A stretch of DNA of 26,289 bases from JANNAV01 sp031384695 (GCA_031384695.1 JANNAV010000221.1:1-26289), one strand, 5' to 3'; positions 9,378 through 17,320 are shown, counted from the stretch's first letter. A program made the numbers and translations. The notes: generated from the letters alone by a model not told the origin.

Positions 9378-11494
9378 CCGCGCCCGATCAGGCGCAGCCA
9401 GCCGTCTTCGTCGATCATCCGCACCCCCAGCGCCGCAGCCTGTTTCGCTTTCGATCCCGCACCGGGGCCGGCAATCACCAGATCAGTCTTGGCCGATACC
9501 GATCCTGCCACCTTGGCCCCCAACTGCTCGGCCAGCGCCTTCGCCTCGGCCCGGCTCATCTTTTCCAGCGTGCCGGTGAACACCAGCGTCATCCCCGCCA
9601 CCGGGCTGTCCACCGGCGCGCGCGCGACCACCGGTTCCACCTGCAACTGCGCCACCAGCGCGTCAATCGCCCCCCGCTCCGCCGGGTTGGCAAAGGCCGC
9701 CGTCAGGCTGGCCGCCAGCACCCCGCCCACACCGTCAATCGCGTTCAGATCGGCCCATTCCACGCTTTGCGGCGCCGCATTGGTGATGGCCGCCTCAAAA
9801 TTCTGCCAACTGCCATAGTGGCGCGCCAACAGCCCCGCCGCCGCCTCCCCCACATGCCGGATGCCCAACGCGAATATCAGCCGGTCCAGCGGAATCTGGC
9901 GCTTCACCTCGATGGCCGCATACAGGTTGCTGGCAGACCTCTCGCCAAAACCATCCCGGTTTTTCAACCTTTTCAATCCGTTGACCGCGTCTCTTGCCGC
10001 AAGCGTAAAGATATCCGCGGGCAACCTGATCGGCAGGTCGGCATCGCGAAAGAACATCTCGATCTGCTTTGCCCCCAGACCCTCGATATCAAACGCCCCG
10101 CGCGAGACGAAATGTTTCAACCGCTCCACCGCCTGCGCCGGGCAGATCAGCCCGCCCGAGCATCGCCGCACCGCATCCCCCGCCTCGCGCACCGCAGCCG
10201 AACCGCATTCGGGGCAGATATCAGGAAACACAAACGCCACCGCAGCCCCCGGCCGCTGGCCCATATCCACATCGGCAATCTTCGGAATGACATCGCCCGC
10301 GCGGTAAACCTGCACCAGATCGCCCACCCGGATATCGCGCCCCTCGCGCAGGGGCGCCCCCTTGGCGTCGCGGCCCGCGATGTAATCCTCGTTGTGCAGC
10401 GTCGCGTTCGACACCACCACCCCCCCCACCGTCACTGGCCGCAACCGCGCCACCGGCGACAGCGCCCCCGTGCGGCCAACCGAGATGTCAATCGCCTCCA
10501 GCCGCGTCCAGGCCAGCTCGGCCGGAAATTTATGCGCCACCGCCCAGCGTGGCGTGGTCGAGCGGAACCCCAGCCGCGCCTGCAACGCCAGATCGTCCAC
10601 CTTGTAGACCACCCCGTCGATATCATAGCCCAAATCCGCCCGCAGCCCTTCGATGGCGCGGTACTGCGTCAGCATGCCTTGCGGCCCGTCACACCGCACC
10701 GTCAAAGCATTTGTCTTGAACCCCAGCGAGTTAAGCCGCGCAATGGCCGCCAGTTGGCTGGCCGCCAACGGCGCGGACAGCGCCCCCCAGGCATAGGCGA
10801 AAAACCGCAGGGGCCGGGCGGCGGTGATGCCGCTGTCCAACTGCCGCAAAGATCCCGCCGCCGCATTGCGCGGATTGGCGAACACCTTCTCCGCCTTCGC
10901 CGCCTGCCGCGCGTTCAGCGCCTGAAAATCGGCATGGCTCATGTAAACCTCGCCGCGCACTTCCAGAACCTCGGGCGCGCCGGTCAGACGCTGCGGGATA
11001 TCGCCGATGGTGCGGGCGTTGGCGGTGACATCCTCACCCACCTCGCCATCCCCCCGCGTCGCCGCCTGCACCAGAACCCCCGCCTCATAGCGCAACGATA
11101 GGGATAGCCCGTCGATCTTCGGCTCGGCGGTGTAGAACAGCGCGCCGTCATGCCCCAGAAACCGGCGCACCCTGTCATCGAAATCGCTGATATCCGCCGC
11201 CTCGAATGCGTTTTCCAGCGACAGCATCCGCACCTGATGCGCGATCTTGCCAAAACCCTCGGCCACCGCCGCACCAACTTGCCCCGATGCGCTGTCCGCC
11301 CGGCGCAACCGGGGAAACCGCTGTTCGATCGCCGCGTTGCGCGCTTTCAGCCCATCAAACTCCGCGTCCGCCATCTCGGGCGCATCGTCGGTGTGATAGG
11401 CCCGGTTCGCTCCGGCCAACACCGCCGCCAGCCGGGCCAGTTCTGCCTTGGCCTCGGCTTCACTCAACTGCCCGACAGCTTTGCCCTGTGCCAC
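9374..11494 (-). CDS. ligA: NAD(+)-dependent DNA ligase
   Basis: This 706-aa replicative ligase seals nicks using NAD+. An N-terminal Ia domain (YHTDDAPEMADAEFDGL) precedes the adenylation domain, where the AMP-accepting lysine is Lys126 in AEPKIDGLSLSL. An OB fold follows, then a four-cysteine zinc finger (CPECG...RRC...LIC), helix-hairpin-helix repeats (FDIEGLGAKQIEMFF and later) and a C-terminal BRCT domain beginning near GMTLVFTGTLEKMSRAEA. The start is GTG 11494, preceded by an AGGGGG stretch. It lies downstream of ctrA across 105 bp containing a tandem repeat and ends overlapping recG. Confidence 0.98.
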   Translation of the reverse strand: MAQGKAVGQLSEAEAKAELARLAAVLAGANRAYHTDDAPEMADAEFDGLKARNAAIEQRFPRLRRADSASGQVGAAVAEGFGKIAHQVRMLSLENAFEAADISDFDDRVRRFLGHDGALFYTAEPKIDGLSLSLRYEAGVLVQAATRGDGEVGEDVTANARTIGDIPQRLTGAPEVLEVRGEVYMSHADFQALNARQAAKAEKVFANPRNAAAGSLRQLDSGITAARPLRFFAYAWGALSAPLAASQLAAIARLNSLGFKTNALTVRCDGPQGMLTQYRAIEGLRADLGYDIDGVVYKVDDLALQARLGFRSTTPRWAVAHKFPAELAWTRLEAIDISVGRTGALSPVARLRPVTVGGVVVSNATLHNEDYIAGRDAKGAPLREGRDIRVGDLVQVYRAGDVIPKIADVDMGQRPGAAVAFVFPDICPECGSAAVREAGDAVRRCSGGLICPAQAVERLKHFVSRGAFDIEGLGAKQIEMFFRDADLPIRLPADIFTLAARDAVNGLKRLKNRDGFGERSASNLYAAIEVKRQIPLDRLIFALGIRHVGEAAAGLLARHYGSWQNFEAAITNAAPQSVEWADLNAIDGVGGVLAASLTAAFANPAERGAIDALVAQLQVEPVVARAPVDSPVAGMTLVFTGTLEKMSRAEAKALAEQLGAKVAGSVSAKTDLVIAGPGAGSKAKQAAALGVRMIDEDGWLRLIGRG

Positions 11495-11544
11495 CGCCGC
11501 CCCCTGCTGGTTTCTGATGCAGGTTTAGGGGGCCTTGCGGCCAA

Positions 11545-11608
11545 GGTAAAGTCTGGCCGGGGTAAAGTCAGGCCGGGGTAAACTCAGGCCGCGCCAAACT
11601 CAGGCAGA
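11545..11608. repeat. 16-bp tandem repeat between ctrA and ligA
   Basis: Three adjacent 16-bp units read GGTAAAGTCTGGCCGG (11545-11560), GGTAAAGTCAGGCCGG (11561-11576) and GGTAAACTCAGGCCGC (11577-11592). A degenerate fourth unit (11593-11608) runs into the ctrA stop codon and last codons. The repeat fills much of the ctrA-ligA gap, upstream of the ligA start. Confidence 0.8.
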
Positions 11609-12313
11609 GGCCGCAAGCCGCGCCTGCCCCGCCACCGGGCTTGGTTCGCGCAACACATAGCCGCGCCCCCAGACGGTTTCGATGTAATTCGCCCCGCCCG
11701 TCGCCTCGGCCAGCTTTTTGCGCAGCTTGCAGATGAAAACATCGATGATCTTCAACTCGGGCTCGTCCATGCCGCCGTAAAGATGGTTCAGAAACATCTC
11801 CTTGGTCAGCGTGGTGCCCTTGCGCAGGCTGAGAAGTTCCAGCATCTGGTATTCCTTGCCCGTTAGATGCACGGTCTTGCCCTCCACATCCACGGTTTTC
11901 GCATCAAGATTGACATTGAATTGCCCGGTCTTGATCACCGACTGGCTGTGCCCCTTGGAACGGCGGATGATGGCATGGATGCGCGCCACCAACTCCTCGC
12001 GGTGAAACGGCTTGGTCAGGTAATCATCGGCGCCAAACCCGAATCCCTTGATCTTGCTTTCGGTATCGTCCGAGCCCGAGAGAATCAGAATCGGCGTATC
12101 CACCCGCGCCAGCCGCAACTGCCGCAGCACCTCGTGCCCGGACATGTCAGGCAGGTTCAGATCGAGGAGAATCAGGTCATAATCGTATAATTTCGCCAGA
12201 TCGATGCCGTCTTCGCCCAGATCGGTACAATAAACGTTCAGATTGGCATGGGTCAGCATCAATTCGATGCTGCGAGAGGTGGTCGGATCGTCTTCTACCA
12301 GCAAAATTCTCAT
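11600..12313 (-). CDS. ctrA: Cell cycle response regulator CtrA
   Basis: This 237-aa OmpR-type response regulator is the master regulator of cell cycle, motility and, in Rhodobacterales, gene-transfer-agent genes. The receiver domain begins MRILLVEDDPTTSRSIELML, with phospho-acceptor Asp51 in LILLDLNLPDMSG and Lys in YLTKPFHREE. The C-terminal winged helix contains the recognition region PELKIIDVFICKLRKKL and ends with the wing WGRGYVLREP. The tail ends in hydrophobic small residues (AASA), which in Caulobacter is the ClpXP-recognition style. A GGAG ribosome site (complement of 12321-12324) lies seven bases upstream of ATG 12313. It follows sciP with 94 bp between. Confidence 0.98.
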   Translation of the reverse strand: MRILLVEDDPTTSRSIELMLTHANLNVYCTDLGEDGIDLAKLYDYDLILLDLNLPDMSGHEVLRQLRLARVDTPILILSGSDDTESKIKGFGFGADDYLTKPFHREELVARIHAIIRRSKGHSQSVIKTGQFNVNLDAKTVDVEGKTVHLTGKEYQMLELLSLRKGTTLTKEMFLNHLYGGMDEPELKIIDVFICKLRKKLAEATGGANYIETVWGRGYVLREPSPVAGQARLAASA

Positions 12314-12365
12314 CTTTTTACTCCGTCAGAGGCGCTTGTTCGTTAACGACATTGGCGGGCAATGG

Positions 12366-12380
12366 TTAACTGACGGTTAC
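12366..12380 (+). promoter_or_regulatory. Near-consensus CtrA-binding site upstream of ctrA
   Basis: TTAACTGACGGTTAC fits the CtrA motif TTAA-N7-TTAA with one mismatch (TTAC in the second half). It lies 53 bp upstream of the ctrA start, in the sciP-ctrA gap. CtrA autoregulation is known in Caulobacter; that it occurs here is inference. A further GTTAAC lies at 12343-12348. Confidence 0.35.
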
Positions 12381-12407
12381 TCTGCCAGAGGAAGATCAAA
12401 AAACAAT

Positions 12408-12686
12408 CTAAAGTTGCCTGTATTTCTGAATGGTCGTCACCCGCAGCGCTTTTTCACCATGTTTATCAATCGCCTGCCGCCAAAGGGTAAACTCCTCCTC
12501 CGACAGGGCATAACGTTCAAGCGCCTCCGACTGGCTGATCAGGCCATAAATCACGGCTTTCACCACCACCGCCTTGCGGCTGGCCACCCAGCGCCTTGTG
12601 TCGGCACTGGGCAAATCGGCGCGCGACAGGATGCTGCCATCGGGCAGGGTCACCTGCCGTGGCCCGTCTACTCGTTTCAGATACAT
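12408..12686 (-). CDS. sciP: DUF1153 protein, SciP-like CtrA inhibitor
   Basis: This 92-aa protein belongs to the DUF1153 family, whose studied member is Caulobacter SciP, which binds CtrA and blocks activation of CtrA-dependent promoters. The family text is clear: LPDGSILSRADLP, then RRWVASRKAVVVKAV and an HTH-like segment LISQSEALERYALSEEEF, ending QKYRQL. ATG 12686 is chosen over ATG 12704 because GAGGA lies at a proper distance upstream, homologous proteins begin MYLKRVDGP, and the resulting length matches Caulobacter SciP (about 93 aa). It lies immediately upstream of ctrA in the same direction and is divergent from mnmA. Confidence 0.9.
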   Translation of the reverse strand: MYLKRVDGPRQVTLPDGSILSRADLPSADTRRWVASRKAVVVKAVIYGLISQSEALERYALSEEEFTLWRQAIDKHGEKALRVTTIQKYRQL

Positions 12687-12751
12687 CAGCGGTTCCTCAT
12701 TCATTCACCCCACTTTCTGCCATCAGGCTTAAGCATCGGTGAAGCGGGGGG

Positions 12752-12779
12752 TTGGATGTGTTTTGCATTTTCCTATATT
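12752..12779 (+). promoter_or_regulatory. Possible mnmA promoter
   Basis: TTGGAT (12752-12757) and TATATT (12774-12779) are separated by 16 bp in the 126-bp divergent sciP-mnmA region. The -10 is good (5/6) and the -35 is weak (3/6). Transcription from about 12786 would give a leader of roughly 27 nt before the mnmA ATG at 12813. No convincing promoter for sciP was found on the other strand. Confidence 0.35.
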
Positions 12780-12812
12780 GCGCCCGAACCGGTTTTGCCG
12801 CAAAGCCGCGCG

Positions 12813-13952
12813 ATGTCACTTGATCAGCCCCTGAATTCGCTCGGCCTGCCAAAACCTGCGCCCGAGACGCGGGTAGTGGTCGCCATGTCGGGCGGCGTTG
12901 ACAGTTCGGTCGTCGCCGCCGTTCTGTCCGAGCAGGGCTATGACGTGGTGGGCGTCACCTTGCAGCTTTATGATCACGGCGCGGCGCTGGCGAAAAAAGG
13001 CGCCTGCTGTGCGGGCCGCGATATCGAGGACGCGCGCCGGGTGGCCGAAACCATGGGCTTTCCCCATTACGTGCTGGATTACGAGAACATGTTCCGCGCA
13101 GCGGTGATCGAAGAATTTGCCGACGCCTATCTTGCCGGTTCCACCCCGGTGCCCTGCATCCGCTGTAACGAGCGGGTGAAGTTCAAGGATCTGCTGGCCA
13201 CTGCCCGCGATCTGAACGCCGACTGCATGGCAACCGGGCATTACATTCAGCGCAAACCTGGCCTTGCAGGGCCCGAACTGCATATGGCGGCGGATGCGGC
13301 GCGCGACCAAAGCTATTTCCTGTTTTCAACCACGCCTGACCAGCTGGCATATCTGCGCTTTCCGCTGGGGCATCTGCAGTCCAAGGCCGAAACCCGGGCG
13401 CTGGCGCAGCGCTACGGCCTGCCGGTGGCGGACAAGCCCGACAGTCAGGACATCTGCTTTGTGCCGAACGGCAATTACGCCGCCGTGATCGAAAAGCTGC
13501 GCCCCGGCTCGGCCGATCCCGGCGAAATCGTCGATCTGCAAGGCCGGGTGCTGGGCCAGCACCGCGGTGTGATCCATTACACCATCGGCCAACGCAAAGG
13601 TCTGGGGATCGGCGGGCTGGACGATCCGCTCTATGTGGTCCGGCTTGATCCGCTGCTGCGGCAGGTGATCGTCGGCCCGAAAGAGGCGCTGTCAACCCGC
13701 CGGGTGCCCCTGCGCGAGATCAACTGGCTGGGCGATGCGCCGCTGCAGACCCGGGCCGAATGGCATGTGGCGGTCAAGGTCCGCTCCACCCGCCCGCCCC
13801 GCCCGGCGGTGATCCGGCCCCTGTCGGCCACCGAGGCCGAGGTGGAATTGCTGAACCCTGAGGATGGCATCTCGCCGGGGCAGGCTTGCGTGTTCTACGC
13901 CCCCGAAGGCAGCCGCGTTCTGGGCGGCGGCTGGATCTGGCGCGGGCGTTAA
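12813..13952 (+). CDS. mnmA: tRNA 2-thiouridine(34) synthase MnmA
   Basis: This 379-aa PP-loop enzyme thiolates uridine-34 of tRNA for Lys, Glu and Gln using ATP and relayed sulfur. The PP-loop SGGVDSS starts at residue 26 (VVVAMSGGVDSSVVAAVL). The catalytic cysteine pair is seen as CNERVKF (Cys118) and DSQDICFV (Cys215). The central tRNA-binding insert and C-terminal beta-barrel (HYTIGQRKGLGIGG) are present. ATG 12813 gives the family length; the frame stays open upstream to 12243 but that region is antisense to ctrA and sciP. An alternative ATG at 12756 would add 19 residues lacking family character. The stop TAA overlaps the convergent lpxB stop. Confidence 0.96.
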   Translation: MSLDQPLNSLGLPKPAPETRVVVAMSGGVDSSVVAAVLSEQGYDVVGVTLQLYDHGAALAKKGACCAGRDIEDARRVAETMGFPHYVLDYENMFRAAVIEEFADAYLAGSTPVPCIRCNERVKFKDLLATARDLNADCMATGHYIQRKPGLAGPELHMAADAARDQSYFLFSTTPDQLAYLRFPLGHLQSKAETRALAQRYGLPVADKPDSQDICFVPNGNYAAVIEKLRPGSADPGEIVDLQGRVLGQHRGVIHYTIGQRKGLGIGGLDDPLYVVRLDPLLRQVIVGPKEALSTRRVPLREINWLGDAPLQTRAEWHVAVKVRSTRPPRPAVIRPLSATEAEVELLNPEDGISPGQACVFYAPEGSRVLGGGWIWRGR

Positions 13953-15073
13953 CCCTGCGCCAACACCGCCAGCACGGACTTCGCCGCACGCAAGCCCGGC
14001 GCTTCCCCCCCCCGGCCCAACCGCTCCATCGTCACCCGCATCGGGGCGGTTTGCGCCGATGCATCGCGCAGCAGCGCCAGCACCGTCGGCGCGATCAGAC
14101 CCGCCCTGCAACGCGCACCGATAAACTCCGGCACCTGGCGGGTTTCCGACACCAGATTAACCAGCGTCACCGTATCAATCAGCGCCGCCCGCCGCATCAG
14201 CCACAGCGTCAGCGGATGCATGTCATAGGCGATCACCATCGGGCAGGCGTTGGCGGCAAGTTCCAGCGATACCGTGCCCGAGGCCGCGATGGCCACATCG
14301 GCCTCGGCAAAGGCCGCGCGTTTCAGGGCCGCGTCTTCGATGATCATCGGCGTGACCGGCCAGTCGCGGCTCAGATCGCGCACCAGCCCCGCAACCCCGC
14401 GCACCGTAGGCAGCGCCACCCGCACCTGCGGATGCACCGCCTTCACCGCCGCCAGAACCGCGCCGATCACCGGCGCAAGCCGCGTAACCTCGCCGCGCCG
14501 CGACCCTGGCAGCGCCAGTATAAGGGGGCCTTCGCCTTTGATCATCGCGCGCTCCTCCGCCGTGGCCACGGCTTCCGCCACCACCGGATGGCCGACGAAA
14601 TCGCAACTCATCCCCGCCGCCTGCATCAGCGGCGGCTCGAACGGCAACAGCGCCAGCACATGGTCGATCACCCGCGCCATCTTTGCCGCCCGCCCCGGCC
14701 GCCAGGCCCAGACCGAGGGGGCGACATAGTGGATGGTGCGCAGATCGGGCCGCGCCGCCTTGACAATTCCCGCCACCCGCAGGCAAAAATCGGGGCTGTC
14801 GATGGTAATCAGTGCCGCAGGGCCTGCCGCCAGCACCGCCGCCGCCGCCTCGGCAATCCGCCGCTTTAGCGCGAAATACCTTGGCAGCACCTCGGCGATG
14901 CCCATCACCGACAGCTCTTCCATGGCAAACAGACTGTCCAGCCCCGCCGCCTGCATAACCGGCCCGCCAATGCCCACGAAACGCACCTCGGGTACCAGCA
15001 GCCGCAGCCCCGCCATCAAAGCCGCCCCCAGCCTGTCGCCCGAAGGCTCGCCCGCGATCAGAAAGAATTTCAC
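13949..15073 (-). CDS. lpxB: Lipid-A-disaccharide synthase
   Basis: This 374-aa GT-B glycosyltransferase (family 19) joins UDP-2,3-diacylglucosamine to lipid X to form the lipid A disaccharide at the inner membrane. The N-terminus FFLIAGEPSGDRLG is diagnostic. IHYVAPSVWAWRPGRA, LPFEPP, ALPGSRRGEV and AASGTVSLELA follow in family order. The start is GTG 15073, which overlaps the lpxI stop (GTGA), so translation is coupled; an in-frame opening to 15160 lies inside lpxI and has no family similarity. The TAA stop shares bases with the convergent mnmA stop (13949-13952 reads TTAA). Confidence 0.97.
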   Translation of the reverse strand: MKFFLIAGEPSGDRLGAALMAGLRLLVPEVRFVGIGGPVMQAAGLDSLFAMEELSVMGIAEVLPRYFALKRRIAEAAAAVLAAGPAALITIDSPDFCLRVAGIVKAARPDLRTIHYVAPSVWAWRPGRAAKMARVIDHVLALLPFEPPLMQAAGMSCDFVGHPVVAEAVATAEERAMIKGEGPLILALPGSRRGEVTRLAPVIGAVLAAVKAVHPQVRVALPTVRGVAGLVRDLSRDWPVTPMIIEDAALKRAAFAEADVAIAASGTVSLELAANACPMVIAYDMHPLTLWLMRRAALIDTVTLVNLVSETRQVPEFIGARCRAGLIAPTVLALLRDASAQTAPMRVTMERLGRGGEAPGLRAAKSVLAVLAQG

Positions 15074-15891
15074 ACCCGCGCCCAAAGGAACAGGCCGCGC
15101 ACAGCGGCCTCGGCCTGCATAGCGGCAAGGTCCAGACAGATCACCGCCTCGGCCTGCCACGCAATCCCCGCAAGCCCCGCCTCTGCCACCAGCCGCAGCG
15201 TTGCCACCCCCAGCGTCGGCAGATCAATGCGCAAGTCCTGCCCCGGTTTGGCCGCCTTGTAAAACACCCCCCGCCCCTGCGCCGGATCGGGGCGTAACGC
15301 GGCAGGCATGGCCGCAACCGCCGACAGCAACGCATCAGTGCCGCTCAGCACTTCAACCCCAAGGCAAAGCCCCTGCGCCACCACTGCGCCCTGCCCTACA
15401 TCCACCGCCCCCAGCGCCGCCACGATCGCCGCCGCACGGTCCGCATCCAGCACGTCACGAACCGAGGGTGCGCCGCACAAAACCCCCGCCCCCGGCACCA
15501 GCCCCGGGGCCACCTCGCCCACCCCCACCACCGCCAGCCCCGCCGCCTCGAAAATCGCAATCACCCCCCGCAAAGCGGCATCATCGCCCGCCTGCATCGC
15601 CGCCAGCAGTTGCGGCACCAGCACTGCCGTTTCCGCATCAAACATCGCCGGGTCCAGCCTTGGCCGCGTCACCGCACCGGCGAAAATCACCCGGTTCACC
15701 CCTGCATCCTCCAGCAGATGCAAAAACGGCACCAGCCGCTCGATGCGGAACACCTGATCCACCACCACGCCGTCCGGCGAAAACCCCTGCAGCGCGCAGA
15801 TCAGCGGCACCTCCGCCATCGCCGCCAACAGTGCCCGCGGCAAGCCGCCACTCCCGGCGATAATCGCCGCGCGCCCGGCCCCCACGCTCAT
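15070..15891 (-). CDS. lpxI: UDP-2,3-diacylglucosamine diphosphatase LpxI
   Basis: This 273-aa enzyme (formerly DUF1009) hydrolyses UDP-2,3-diacylglucosamine to lipid X and UMP. It replaces LpxH in most alphaproteobacteria. The N-terminal Rossmann-like segment AAIIAGSGGLPRALL and the block VIFAGAVTRPRL are typical. The C-terminal catalytic region KAAKPGQDLRIDLPTLG carries the Asp (223) that corresponds to the essential Asp of Caulobacter LpxI. ATG 15891 overlaps the lpxA stop (ATGA), and its own stop overlaps the lpxB start, so lpxA-lpxI-lpxB are coupled and supply consecutive lipid A steps apart from the deacetylase and second acyltransferase. Confidence 0.96.
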   Translation of the reverse strand: MSVGAGRAAIIAGSGGLPRALLAAMAEVPLICALQGFSPDGVVVDQVFRIERLVPFLHLLEDAGVNRVIFAGAVTRPRLDPAMFDAETAVLVPQLLAAMQAGDDAALRGVIAIFEAAGLAVVGVGEVAPGLVPGAGVLCGAPSVRDVLDADRAAAIVAALGAVDVGQGAVVAQGLCLGVEVLSGTDALLSAVAAMPAALRPDPAQGRGVFYKAAKPGQDLRIDLPTLGVATLRLVAEAGLAGIAWQAEAVICLDLAAMQAEAAVRGLFLWARV

Positions 15892-16684
15892 TTCGGCGTC
15901 AGAAACGAGCGGCCCGAGGCGGCAAGGATGAAATCGGTCATTTCCTGCACATAGGCGCTGTCGGTGTCCTCGGCCATCCGCCGCGCCCGGTCCAGAAAGG
16001 TGCCCTCGCCTTGCGCCAGCATCTGGTAGGCCGCCCGCATCGCGGTGATATCGACGCGCGACACCCCGCGCCGTTTCAGCCCCACCAGATTAAGCCCCTC
16101 CAGATCGCCGCGCGGCCCCTGCACAAGGCCAAACGGCAGCACGTCATTGGTCACCATCGTCACCGCACCGATGATCGCCCCCCGACCGATCCGCACGAAC
16201 TGATGAATGCCCGAAAGCCCGCCGATGATCACCTCGTCGCCGATCTGGCAATGCCCGGCGATGGCCACCTGATTGGCCAGAATAACCCGGTCGCCCAGCC
16301 GCGCGTCATGGCCCACATGCGCGCCGGTCATCAGCAGGCAATCATCGCCCACCTGCGTGATACCGCCCCCCCCGTGGTGCCGGTGTTCAGCGTCGCCCCC
16401 TCGCGGATGCGGCACCGCGCCCCCACGATCAGCCGCGTCCGCTCGCCCTGAAACTTCAGATCCTGCGGGATCTCGCCGACGCAGGCGAAGGGAAAGATCA
16501 CCGTATCGGCGCCGATCTCGGTCCATCCGGTGACCACCGCATGCGATTTCACCTGCACGCCCGCGCCCAGCACCACCTCGGCCCCGATCACTGCGAACGG
16601 CCCCACCACCGCACCGGCACCGATCACGGCCCCCGGCTCGATCACCGCCATCGGATGCACCTGCGCCAGGGGGGAAACCGCCAT
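15888..16684 (-). pseudogene. lpxA: UDP-N-acetylglucosamine acyltransferase, frameshifted in a G8 tract
   Basis: Two frames together make a normal LpxA of about 265 aa, the first enzyme of lipid A synthesis, a left-handed beta-helix trimer. The N-terminal half starts at ATG 16684 (MAVSPLAQVHPMAVIEPGAV) and reads correctly to LNTGTTGG. The second half, ITQVGDDCLLMTGAHVGHDA through GLNLVGLKRRG to the TGA at 15888, is in another frame. The break lies at eight consecutive G (minus strand; C at 16366-16373). Nine would restore TGTTGGGGITQVG, as in intact LpxA proteins. Left as is, translation ends 117 codons in. lpxA is normally essential here and both halves are fully conserved, so a homopolymer miscall is the likeliest cause. 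The gene starts 3 bp after fabZ and overlaps lpxI (ATGA). Confidence 0.92.
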
Positions 16685-16687
16685 GCC

Positions 16688-17194
16688 TCAGGCCTTTTTC
16701 GGCAGATCGAACATCGCCGAGAACGTGGCCTCGCAGGCCAGCTCGCCGTCCACCAGCGCCCGCCCCTCGAACTTCCACACCCGCCCGCCGCCGCGCACCG
16801 CCTTCACATGCAACTCCAGCACGTCGCCCGGCACCACCTTGCGGCGAAATTTCACCCCATCCACGCTCATGAAAAACACATTGGCATTCTTGTCCACCAG
16901 ATCCATCGAGAACCCCACCAGCACCCCCGATGTCTGCGCCATCGCCTCGATGATCATCACCCCGGGAAAGATCGGCATCCCCGGAAAATGCCCCTGAAAC
17001 TGCGGCTCGTTGAAGGTGACATTCTTGATCCCGACGCAAGATACGTTCACGATGATGTCACGCACCTTGTCTATCAGCAGAAACGGATATCGGTGCGGGA
17101 TGATGCGCATGATCATGCCAAGATCGGCAGATTGGGCGGCACTCCGGGCGGCACCTAGGGCGGCAGGCTGGGTTGCGGCGGTTGAAATATTCAT
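16688..17194 (-). CDS. fabZ: 3-hydroxyacyl-[acyl-carrier-protein] dehydratase FabZ
   Basis: This 168-aa hot-dog-fold enzyme dehydrates beta-hydroxyacyl-ACP in fatty acid elongation and competes with LpxA for hydroxyacyl-ACP. The active-site block GHFPGMPIFPGVMIIEAMAQ carries catalytic His69 and Glu83. IIPHRYPFLLIDKV is the family N-terminal motif. ATG 17194 is chosen because AGGAG lies five bases upstream; an in-frame opening to 17284 lacks such a site. About 25 Ala/Ser-rich residues precede the fold, a longer N-terminal tail than in E. coli FabZ. The gene is 3 bp upstream of lpxA, as is common. Confidence 0.95.
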   Translation of the reverse strand: MNISTAATQPAALGAARSAAQSADLGMIMRIIPHRYPFLLIDKVRDIIVNVSCVGIKNVTFNEPQFQGHFPGMPIFPGVMIIEAMAQTSGVLVGFSMDLVDKNANVFFMSVDGVKFRRKVVPGDVLELHVKAVRGGGRVWKFEGRALVDGELACEATFSAMFDLPKKA

Positions 17195-17296
17195 GCTGTC
17201 TCCTGATGCTTGACCCTCTTGGCGGTGCCTCCGCCCTGAGTAGAGCGTTTTGATCTTGTTGTGAAACAGGATTCGCAAAGCCACATGAAATTTTGC

Positions 17297-17320
17297 GGCG
17301 GCAAAGACGCTTCTGCCGCC
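17297..17320 (-). terminator. Weak hairpin between ompH and fabZ
   Basis: On the minus strand GGCGGCA (complement of 17314-17320) pairs with TGCCGCC (complement of 17297-17303) around a 10-nt loop. It is followed by GCAAAATTTC rather than a clean T-run. It lies in the 179-bp ompH-fabZ gap, which otherwise holds no gene that I can see. It may be an attenuator or mRNA-processing structure rather than a full terminator. Confidence 0.3.

Noticed and set aside
7275..11101. Two overlapping + strand open frames (847 and 779 codons) opposite recG and ligA
   Set aside because: Their translations are Pro/Arg/Ala/His-rich without motifs, while the opposite strand encodes complete RecG and LigA. They are GC-bias shadows.
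12243..12812. A 190-codon N-terminal extension of mnmA
   Set aside because: It is antisense to ctrA and sciP and lacks similarity to MnmA, which begins just before the PP-loop at ATG 12813.
15201..15863. A Pro/Ala-rich 220-codon + strand frame opposite lpxI
   Set aside because: It is low-complexity shadow coding opposite a complete LpxI with its catalytic motif.
16374..17039. The 5' part of the long minus-strand frame that contains the C-terminal half of LpxA
   Set aside because: Upstream of the G8 tract this frame is out of phase with LpxA and FabZ and gives Gly/Arg/Asp-rich nonsense. Only the part downstream of the tract is real LpxA, so it is not a novel fusion protein.
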